Origin: Gimesia chilikensis
GTDB taxonomy: Bacteria > Planctomycetota > Planctomycetia > Planctomycetales > Planctomycetaceae
Length of the DNA stretch: 64,000 bases
Assembly: GCF_008329715.1 (NCBI RefSeq)
Contig: NZ_VTSR01000021.1
Coordinates: forward strand, 62,001 to 126,000
Direction: 5' to 3'
Positions 57,675 through 64,000 of this stretch are shown here, in pieces; the stretch's first letter is position 1, and each line of letters begins with the position of its first letter. Under the pieces are notes generated by a model, which was not told the origin of the DNA, did no database searches, and was given only the letters and a program-made list of their open reading frames with translations. The position numbers were made by a program, and so were the translations under genes.

Positions 57675-57683
57675 CGATATAAT
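57656..57683 (+). promoter_or_regulatory. candidate promoter for the small lipoprotein
   Basis: TATAAT at 57678-57683 with a weak TTGCCG (57656-57661) 16 bases upstream, overlapping the terminator. About 60 bases upstream of the ATG. Confidence 0.4.
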
Positions 57684-57741
57684 CGGGCATGAACGAACTG
57701 ACTTCAGTCGCCCACCAACATTCAGAGAAAGGTAGAGTACC

Positions 57742-58050
57742 ATGTCGAAGCTGGGGCCCTTATGTCTCGCGCTGAGTTTAATTTTCACGGGCTGTGGTGG
57801 AGGAGAAGGAACCGGTGAAACCTCTTCCGCAAATCAGGAGACTCCACCCACACAGGATCTGTCTGCTGTGAAATCGACTTTGAACGATATTGCACAATCA
57901 GGTGAAGTTAACAGTGCCTTTTATGGGATTCCGGAAAGCCTGGAACAGGCTGGCAAACCGGAGCTGGCGGAAGAAGCGAAGAAACTGGGTTCTTTGAAGA
58001 GTCCGAGCCAGATTAAAGCTGCCGCGAAAAAACTGGCAGACAAGCTCTAA
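57742..58050 (+). CDS. small lipoprotein, unknown function
   Basis: 102 residues. A lipoprotein-type signal ends in FTGC, then a Gly/Thr/Ser linker and a helical body (residues about 40-102) with AKKLGSLKSPSQIKAAAKKL. Not recognised. The helix content and Lys-rich tail suggest a short coiled structure. AGAAAGG is upstream as SD. A terminator follows directly, so it is a single-gene unit. Confidence 0.75.
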   Translation: MSKLGPLCLALSLIFTGCGGGEGTGETSSANQETPPTQDLSAVKSTLNDIAQSGEVNSAFYGIPESLEQAGKPELAEEAKKLGSLKSPSQIKAAAKKLADKL

Positions 58051-58086
58051 ACGCTGGTCGCTTCAAGCGAATTGATAGTAACTGAG

Positions 58087-58119
58087 AACCTTCGGCCTCA
58101 ACGGGTCGAAGGTTTTTTT
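58087..58119 (+). terminator. intrinsic terminator after small lipoprotein gene
   Basis: AACCTTCG pairs with CGAAGGTT around a 12-base loop, and the second arm runs into seven T. Confidence 0.9.
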
Positions 58120-58146
58120 ACGTACGCAGCTGCTTGAATCAGCCCA

Positions 58147-58182
58147 TAAAAAAAGGGGAGTCGACAAACGGTCGACTCCCCT
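58147..58182 (-). terminator. intrinsic terminator for the Gfo/Idh gene
   Basis: AGGGGAGTCGAC / GTCGACTCCCCT stem with a 5-base loop; on the minus strand it is followed by a T-run (A-run at 58147-58154). Confidence 0.9.
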
Positions 58183-58208
58183 GTTATGAACTGTCTGACT
58201 AGATCAGA

Positions 58209-59495
58209 CTAAACTTTGGGTTCCCAGCCGGGTTCGTATTCACGTCCCCAGAAGGTCATGGCATCTTTATCGTCAATGATGTGCCCGTTGGTTGTATCGC
58301 ACTGCAGGGTACGTCCGGTGCGGTGGGCGATGTTACCGAGATGGCAGAGCAGGGTGCTCTTGTTGCCGATTTCGATTTCAGCGTTGAGGTTCAGCGGCTC
58401 ATTGTTGCGGATGGCATCCACAAAGTTCTGAGCATGTTCGCTCATGCCCTGGTTGCCGCCGACTTTCTTGACTTCCTTGTCTTTGGCATCCAGAACCGTG
58501 TAACCGCCGGAGGTACCGAGGATCAGGTTTCCTTTGCTGCCGAAGAAGATCACGAAATCATTTTTGTGACGGTTGCAGCTGGTTCCCTGCCAGGTAATCT
58601 GCTTGCCGCCATCGAATTCAAAAGCGACGACATGCGTGTCGGGAGTCTGCTGATCGTCGCTGTAGAAGTAACGACCACCGCTGGAAACCACGCGGTTGGG
58701 AATTTCTGCACCCAGGCCCCAGCGACAGAGGTCGAGCGAATGCACGCCGTTGTTCCCCAGTTCGCCGTTACCGTATTTCCAGAACCAGTGCCAGTTGTAG
58801 TGAATCAGGTTGTCCACGTACTTCTGACGGGGCGCTGGTCCCTGCCAGAGGTCGTAGTTCAGTTCGGGAGGCACAGCAGCCGGTTTCCCTTTGCCGATGG
58901 AACCGCGGGCACTCCAATAGTAGGCCCGGGCCAAATGGACATCGCCGATGATGCCTTCTTTGAGCTGCTGAATCCCTTCCTGGATGGATTCACTGCTGCG
59001 ACGCTGGCTTCCCATCTGGACGGCTCGTTTGTTTTTGCGAGCTGCCTCGACCATCATTTCCCCTTCTTTGGGGTTGTGGCAGCAGGGCTTTTCAACGTAG
59101 ACGTGCTTGCCGGCTGAACAGCCGAGAATGGTACCGGGAGCATGCCAGTGGTTGGGAGCTGCGACGATCAGAGCATCCACGTCTTTGTCGTCGAGGATTT
59201 TGCGGAAATCGCCGATGGCCTGTGGTTTCTTTTTCGTGGCTTTTTCCACGGTCTGGGCTGCTTTGCCGGCACGGGTGTCATCCGTATCACAGACGTACTT
59301 GATTTCGACCCCATCCAGGGCACCGAAGGTTTTTGCCAGGGCCAGACCACGCTGCATCCCCATGATGCCGATGGTAACTTTCTCACTGGGGGCTTTGTTG
59401 GCGGCGGACAGAATCGCCGGGGCGGTGATGCCGGCAGCGGTGGCAGCTGCGGCAGTCTGTCCCAGAAAAGTACGACGATTGACGGAATCGGACAT
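58209..59495 (-). CDS. Tat-exported Gfo/Idh/MocA-family oxidoreductase
   Basis: 428 residues with twin-arginine signal NRRTFLGQTAAAATAAG. Rossmann start IGIMGMQRGLALA (the usual GxGxxG is altered to G-x-M-G-x-x-x-G). The catalytic-type lysine is in VYVEKPCCHNPKEG (about 132). Planctomycetes carry many such exported members, likely acting on sugars or polyols with bound NAD(P). The exact substrate is unknown. It stands alone, with terminators on its 3' side. Confidence 0.93.
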   Translation of the reverse strand: MSDSVNRRTFLGQTAAAATAAGITAPAILSAANKAPSEKVTIGIMGMQRGLALAKTFGALDGVEIKYVCDTDDTRAGKAAQTVEKATKKKPQAIGDFRKILDDKDVDALIVAAPNHWHAPGTILGCSAGKHVYVEKPCCHNPKEGEMMVEAARKNKRAVQMGSQRRSSESIQEGIQQLKEGIIGDVHLARAYYWSARGSIGKGKPAAVPPELNYDLWQGPAPRQKYVDNLIHYNWHWFWKYGNGELGNNGVHSLDLCRWGLGAEIPNRVVSSGGRYFYSDDQQTPDTHVVAFEFDGGKQITWQGTSCNRHKNDFVIFFGSKGNLILGTSGGYTVLDAKDKEVKKVGGNQGMSEHAQNFVDAIRNNEPLNLNAEIEIGNKSTLLCHLGNIAHRTGRTLQCDTTNGHIIDDKDAMTFWGREYEPGWEPKV

Positions 59496-59683
59496 AATCT
59501 CTTTCTCCGTAGAATAGACTTAAAAGCGGTATGCTAAAGGCAGGATGTTAATATGACAAACCGTATTCTAGTCGCTTTTTAGGCCAAATAACACAGTAAA
59601 AACCGCGAAGCGGCCTATTTCTTAAAAAAGCTAACAATCTCTTGCGCTGTCCCGGTTTACCGTTAGAGTGTGGTGAGGACGCA

Positions 59684-61567
59684 TCAGGCTTTGCGGATGT
59701 AATGAGCGGCGTAACTGCGGACTTCCTGCCCGTTGAGGACATGGAACATGCGCAGCTGCTGGATGGTTTCCTGACTGAAGCGACCCAAGGGGACGTGGAT
59801 CAGTTTTTTCTGATAGCGTTTGGCGAGGCGCTTCCAGCCGATGCCAGGCGGCGATTCGCTGAGCAGGGCGATATGCGACTCTTCGCTGTAATGGCAGGCA
59901 GCGACGAGCAGTCGTTCTTCGAGGGTGTCGACGAAGTCGAAATTCACATCGTTCCAGATGTCATACACCGGACGTGGAGGAAAGAGGAACATCGCACCTC
60001 CGTAGGTGGAGACGCCGATTCCCGGGCCGACCATTTCCTGACGGTAGTCGGTGGCGAAGAAGGCCAGCGTCGATTCGTCCTGGTGCTCGGCATGCCAGGT
60101 GAGGCGATAGGGGTAATCGCGCGGGTCCGCCGGGGAGTCAAAGAGCATGATCACGCAATCAAGTCGGCCTCGGCTGGGGGGGAGCACTTTGACGTGAATC
60201 TCACCCGTGTGCCAGTTGCGGAGGGTTTCGCGGAGATCGAGACCGTCTTTCATACTGGTTGTGAATTTTTCGGTCCGGGCCAGATCGACGCCGAGCAGGT
60301 TCAAGGCATGGTCTTTGACGCTGGTGCGGAACTTTTCGATGGCGACATCTTCGGGGGGCCAGCTGCACTGCTTAAAGGGATTCCATTTCATCTCCCATTC
60401 GTTCTGCTGCGGTTTGGGTGGCCGGGGAACCAACTGACAGCTGCGCCAGGAAATCGGATTTCCGGGCAGTCGGTTGCTGAGTTCGAGAGTGGTGCCATTG
60501 GGGAGCTGGGCCTGTTCGATGCCGAAGCGGAGTGTTTCGAACGGAAGTAAGTGCACGAACGGGTATTCGCGGGCGGTCTCCGCGATCTGGATTGCGTACT
60601 GATCGCCGGCGACCTGCTGAGCGGCTTTGACCAGCGTATACAGGTCAGGAGTCATGCGGCGTTCGATGAGCGAGAGATTCCGCACGTAGCGAAAATAGAC
60701 CGAGAGCAGCTTGGGGGTAATCTTGCGTCCCCGGGATTTGAGTTCGACTTTGTATCGGTCCCGGGCGGTGAGTGCGAGTTCCTTGATGCCGTCGACTGAG
60801 AGGTTTTCATCGTCTTCCAGTTCAGAGCGGGCAGCTTCATAGAGGCCCGTGATGTAAGGAAGTTCCCCCAGCATGAACAGCAGTGTCTCGGGGTCGGCAG
60901 TATAGATGGAGGTGTCGTTGACCTCTTCGTCCTCGACTTCGAGGGGCAGTTGATCGATGTAGGCGTCGTGAATCCAGGGCCAGTCAGAGAGCGAGCAGAC
61001 CAGCAGGATCGATTTGTATTTTTTCTCCAGTTCCCGCAGGCGGTGTGCCATCATTGTGCAACGGTCGAGGGGCTGTCCCTCGGGCAGTTTGCTGAGCGCG
61101 GGCAGGACGGCGGCGGAAAACTTTTCGAGGGGCACCTTCTTCAGGGCATAGGGATCCGGGAGGACGGCGGACATGCTCTCGAAACGCTGTGTTTCCAGAT
61201 CAATGAAGTGCCGGTCGATGTGTTCCATCATCGCGATGCGGAGTGCGGCGATGACCCCCTGGCAGGGATCGATGGGCACGTAGCTGTACATCTTCTGGTT
61301 GTCTTCGTCGTCCTCATCCTGCTCCCAGGGTGGTGCTCCGGAGATGGGGGGCTCTTCCTGCAGGACCGCGGTGATACTGGGGAGAAAGGTGATGGCCCGC
61401 TCGACATCGTTCTGAAACGAAGCGGGCAGTGGAACGGCGAGGCAGTCGAAATCGTTGTTGAGCATCACGCGACGGACTTCGATCGCGAAGTCGCCGCTGC
61501 CGTGGATCAGGGGCAGCACGGAGATGCTTGGGCTGATTTTCAAAAAACTGGAATGAGGGGCTGTCAT
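59684..61567 (-). CDS. large protein of unknown function
   Basis: 627 residues, no signal peptide or membrane segment. I do not recognise it. The N-terminal third (about 10-210) has a feel of TraB/PrgY or EreA/ChaN-like proteins: LIHGSGDFAIEVRRVM, FDCLAVPLPASFQNDVERA, then MMAHRLRELEKKYKSILLVC where those families end in a GxH; here the His seems to be missing (CSLSDWPWI). The C-terminal half has conserved-looking SYLxx-free stretches such as FFATDYRQEMVGPGIGVSTY and IPLGRF-like strands without a known motif. It lies 59 bases after the dehydrogenase gene and may be cotranscribed with it. Confidence 0.7.
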   Translation of the reverse strand: MTAPHSSFLKISPSISVLPLIHGSGDFAIEVRRVMLNNDFDCLAVPLPASFQNDVERAITFLPSITAVLQEEPPISGAPPWEQDEDDEDNQKMYSYVPIDPCQGVIAALRIAMMEHIDRHFIDLETQRFESMSAVLPDPYALKKVPLEKFSAAVLPALSKLPEGQPLDRCTMMAHRLRELEKKYKSILLVCSLSDWPWIHDAYIDQLPLEVEDEEVNDTSIYTADPETLLFMLGELPYITGLYEAARSELEDDENLSVDGIKELALTARDRYKVELKSRGRKITPKLLSVYFRYVRNLSLIERRMTPDLYTLVKAAQQVAGDQYAIQIAETAREYPFVHLLPFETLRFGIEQAQLPNGTTLELSNRLPGNPISWRSCQLVPRPPKPQQNEWEMKWNPFKQCSWPPEDVAIEKFRTSVKDHALNLLGVDLARTEKFTTSMKDGLDLRETLRNWHTGEIHVKVLPPSRGRLDCVIMLFDSPADPRDYPYRLTWHAEHQDESTLAFFATDYRQEMVGPGIGVSTYGGAMFLFPPRPVYDIWNDVNFDFVDTLEERLLVAACHYSEESHIALLSESPPGIGWKRLAKRYQKKLIHVPLGRFSQETIQQLRMFHVLNGQEVRSYAAHYIRKA

Positions 61568-61626
61568 GTTGCTATCGTCCAGTTTCTCAAGGGACCGGAG
61601 TCAGTTCGCTGGGATCCGTGACGGGA

Positions 61627-62616
61627 TCAGCGGGTCCATTTCCAGTCGGGGGTCTGTTTCAGGTTGACCACACACTCTTCCGGCCACTCGCCCTGATACA
61701 GTTTGACAATGTTGTGAGCCGCCATCGCGTAAGCATCGCGGTGCGATTCCTGGTCCAGTCCGCCGATGTGACAGCTCAACAGTACATTGTCCAGCTTGAT
61801 CAGGGGACTTTCAACAGGCAAAGGTTCTTTTTTGAAGACATCGAGACCGGCGGCGCGGAGATGTCCCGACTGCAGGGCTTCAATCAGGGCATCTTCGTCG
61901 ACGAGGCCACCGCGGGCCGTGTTGATGAGGACCGAACCCTGTTTCATTTTGGCCAGAGAGTCCTTGTTGATCAGGTCGACCGTTTCGGGAGTGACGGGCA
62001 GGTGCAGCGTGACGTAGTCCGACTGGGACAGCAGTTCGTCGATGCTGACCATGGTGATTGCGTGGCTGTCGACAAACTGTTTGTTGGGGAACGGGTCGTA
62101 CGCGAGGACTTTCATGCCCATGCCGATGGCGCGGGTTGCGACTGCCTGACCGATGCGACCGAGGCCGACGATTCCGATAGTGCTGCCCCAGACGCGGGGA
62201 GTCAGAGCCCGTTCCCATTCACCGCGGCGGACTGCCTGGTCCTGGGAGCGGGTGAGTCGGGCGACGCCCATCAGCAGCGCGAAAGCCTGTTCGGCAACCG
62301 AGTGATGATTCACTCCCGGAGTGATGGTGACTGCGATGTCCAGATCGTCAGCGGCTGCCAGATCGACGGCGTCGAAGCCGACTCCATAGCGAGAGACGAT
62401 TCTCAGATCGGGCAGTTGTGCGAGCACTTCGCGGGAATAGATTTCTGCACCGGCCAGAACGGCATCATACCCCTGAACCTGTTCGACGACGCGGTGGGGT
62501 TCCTTGCGGAGATCCACCTCAGTCGGGACGGTGTCCACCTCGAATCCTGCTGCCTGCAGGATTTCAAAGTGCGGACCGAATTCACACATTTTGGCAGTAC
62601 AGATGACGCGAGGCAT
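61627..62616 (-). CDS. D-isomer 2-hydroxyacid dehydrogenase (phosphoglycerate dehydrogenase-like)
   Basis: 329 residues, NAD-dependent, cytoplasmic. NAD-binding GIVGLGRIGQA at about 148-158. Catalytic Arg in VSRYGVGFDAVD (about 75), Glu in LDVFKKEP (about 259), His in SCHIGGLD (about 284). It lacks the C-terminal ACT domain of full-length SerA, so it could be phosphoglycerate, glyoxylate or another 2-oxoacid reductase. It lies 59 bases upstream of the large unknown gene on the same strand, with the secreted unknown 125 bases upstream. Confidence 0.94.
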   Translation of the reverse strand: MPRVICTAKMCEFGPHFEILQAAGFEVDTVPTEVDLRKEPHRVVEQVQGYDAVLAGAEIYSREVLAQLPDLRIVSRYGVGFDAVDLAAADDLDIAVTITPGVNHHSVAEQAFALLMGVARLTRSQDQAVRRGEWERALTPRVWGSTIGIVGLGRIGQAVATRAIGMGMKVLAYDPFPNKQFVDSHAITMVSIDELLSQSDYVTLHLPVTPETVDLINKDSLAKMKQGSVLINTARGGLVDEDALIEALQSGHLRAAGLDVFKKEPLPVESPLIKLDNVLLSCHIGGLDQESHRDAYAMAAHNIVKLYQGEWPEECVVNLKQTPDWKWTR

Positions 62617-62741
62617 GTTTCCGTTTCTTCTTCTAATACAGGTTTCGGGGATGAGTAACCGTACTGTTACTCTAGCGAATCCCGGGGTTGGCTGACAGTC
62701 AGCCGGAAGGAAAAAACGGAAGGCCCGCGAAGTGTCGGCAT

Positions 62742-63929
62742 TTAATAGAAGCGTTCGGCCCGTTTGACGAGTTGGGGGTCCCGATCGCGGATGAGAGTCA
62801 GGTATTTCCGGGCCCGGGCGGCGGTTGTGGCGTCGGGGCCACCGTTCGACGGATCGGAATAGCGGGAGGCGACCAGCAGGTAGCGGATGATGGCCTGGCG
62901 GATACCTTTGTAGTCGTACCCCTCGGCATCATAGAGGGAGACGAGTCGATCCATGACGGTCCAGTCCTGCCAGCGTGCGAGGTCGGCAATGACGAGGTCC
63001 GCCAGTTCCGGGCGATTGAGCAGCATCCGCATGGACTGTCGCAGACGTTCGGGGGGAATCTGATAACGTCCCTTGCCGTACGTCCACATGAACGAGACCG
63101 CTTCGCGGGCAGCGAAGAGTTCGTTGGGCGATGTGTTTTTCTGCTGGAACTTGGACCGCTCGAGGTGGTCGAGTCCTTCGCTGCCGGTGAGCATCAGGTA
63201 GCCGGACATCAGGCCACCGATGCCTGAGCGGAGCCCTTGTGCCTGGACGTTGATTTTGTCTTCCATGAAGTCGATGTCATCTTCATTTCCACAGAGTCCC
63301 AGCATGAGGCCGTATAAGCCGAGGCGGGGGGCGGGCGTGGATTTGCTGCTCAGCCAGTGGTGCAGCTTTTCGCGGGGGAGTTGTGGAGTCAGCGGGACGA
63401 TGTCTTCAAAGGGGGCGTTAGCGAACTCCGCAAAGGCATCGTTGGCGATGATCATATCCTGGTGTTCGAGGAACTTCAGAAAGTACTGCAGCCTTTCGGT
63501 AGTCGGTCTCTGCAGCGAGGGCGCCTGCATGACGTACGCATAGCTGGCAGGGGTGATGGCTGTCGGGTTTTCCCAGAGGGGCTTGGGTCCGTGAGTGCCG
63601 GTGAGCAGGAACGGTCCGCCAGGCTTGCTGAAGTGGTAGTGGTTGACCGTGATCAACGAACCTTTTTCGTACTGGGTACTCTGCGACTGTTTAATGACCT
63701 TCAATACTTTGAAGACCGTGTGTCCCGGCTTCTCGATGGTGCCTGTATCGCCTTCGACCCAGCGGACCAGACAGGCGGTGTGGGCGTGTGTCAGTTTTTC
63801 GGTCAACGGGACAGAGGCCCCGGGGCAGAACGGACAGGCTGCGAGTTTCGTTGTCAGTACTGTGATCAGCAGGCAGCAGAACAGCCCAGGCCATCCGTGG
63901 CAGGGTCGGATTCGATTCCGGTCGGTCAT
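62742..63929 (-). CDS. secreted protein of unknown function
   Basis: 395 residues. The ATG at 63927-63929 follows AGAAGGAACT, a strong SD, although the frame stays open to the window edge. Signal-like region about 14-32 (LFCCLLITVLTTKLAA), then CPFCPG. Residues about 45-130 resemble a beta-rich domain (HTVFKVLKVIKQ, GSLITVNHYHF), followed by helical HEAT-like segments (about 130-390, LGLYGLMLGLCGNEDDID, LADLVIADLARWQDWTVMD). No enzyme motif was found. Planctomycete-type hypothetical exported protein. Confidence 0.75.
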   Translation of the reverse strand: MTDRNRIRPCHGWPGLFCCLLITVLTTKLAACPFCPGASVPLTEKLTHAHTACLVRWVEGDTGTIEKPGHTVFKVLKVIKQSQSTQYEKGSLITVNHYHFSKPGGPFLLTGTHGPKPLWENPTAITPASYAYVMQAPSLQRPTTERLQYFLKFLEHQDMIIANDAFAEFANAPFEDIVPLTPQLPREKLHHWLSSKSTPAPRLGLYGLMLGLCGNEDDIDFMEDKINVQAQGLRSGIGGLMSGYLMLTGSEGLDHLERSKFQQKNTSPNELFAAREAVSFMWTYGKGRYQIPPERLRQSMRMLLNRPELADLVIADLARWQDWTVMDRLVSLYDAEGYDYKGIRQAIIRYLLVASRYSDPSNGGPDATTAARARKYLTLIRDRDPQLVKRAERFY

Positions 63930-63952
63930 ACCAGTTCCTTCTGGTAAAAATG

Positions 63953-64000
63953 TCAGTTCGTCTCGGTCAGTTCCTGTTGTTGAGCGCGACTGCAGGAACG
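63953..64000 (-). CDS. possible 3' end of an upstream gene
   Basis: One minus-strand frame enters at the right edge and ends in TGA at 63953-63955 (last residues QQQELTETN). Only 15 codons are visible, so this is a guess. Confidence 0.25.
   Translation of the reverse strand, partial: RSCSRAQQQELTETN

Noticed and set aside
61618-62658. 346-residue open frame antisense to the dehydrogenase
   Set aside because: The sense strand has a complete dehydrogenase with catalytic residues; the antisense has no motif.

Overview
The window is about 64 kb of chromosome from a planctomycete, most likely a Gimesia-like member of the Planctomycetota. This is inferred from gene families, not from a database match. 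The pointers are tandem LamG/PSCyt2(DUF1549)/PSD1(DUF1553) cytochrome-like proteins followed by a DUF1501 protein, two DUF1559 prepilin-like proteins, an SLA1-homology (SHD1) repeat protein, a Tat-exported Gfo/Idh/MocA oxidoreductase, a sulfatase, FG-GAP/ASPIC-UnbV proteins, and an ECF-type sigma factor paired with a FecR protein. No rRNA, tRNA, CRISPR array, insertion sequence or phage gene was recognised. Base composition and coding style look uniform.

Layout. 1-5.2 kb: a TPR protein that runs off the left edge and ends in a linker typical of SPINDLY-type O-GlcNAc transferases, a flagellin, a 1.3 kb repeat-rich gap and a small coiled-coil protein. 5.2-15 kb: cysteine desulfurase, a lone MoxR ATPase, a PolB-type 3'-5' exonuclease, a secreted unknown, and a run on the minus strand (YqgE/AlgH, aldose epimerase, HEAT/TPR secreted protein). 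15.3-22.4 kb: SHD1/zinc-ribbon protein, thiC, and a ribokinase-family adenosine-kinase-like gene with a purine-type permease. 22.4-33.2 kb: FecR protein and sigma factor, divergent from two tandem cytochrome-like paralogs and DUF1501. 33.3-40.7 kb: a giant TPR/FG-GAP/UnbV protein, a beta-propeller, a haem-motif FG-GAP lipoprotein overlapping an SGNH hydrolase. 40.8-46.4 kb: a DUF1559 protein, a histidine kinase/NtrC-type regulator pair and a sulfatase. 46.7-51.5 kb: a MoxR/DUF58/transglutaminase operon and a small lipoprotein. 51.5-58 kb: a metallophosphoesterase-like protein, a TPR + CRTAC1-like pair, a second DUF1559 protein and a small lipoprotein. 58.2-64 kb: Gfo/Idh oxidoreductase, a 627-residue unknown, a 2-hydroxyacid dehydrogenase and a secreted unknown, all on the minus strand.

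How the parts may work together. The left edge suggests a flagellin and a possible flagellin glycosyltransferase. The centre looks like a self-contained regulon: the sigma/FecR pair faces a large exported haem-motif enzyme system, and both cytochrome paralogs carry the same upstream DNA element. The TPR/FG-GAP/UnbV modules occur once as a single fused protein and once as two overlapping genes. The most interesting non-coding signals are six copies of TGACAGG within about 520 bp upstream of flagellin and the shared element upstream of the two cytochrome paralogs.
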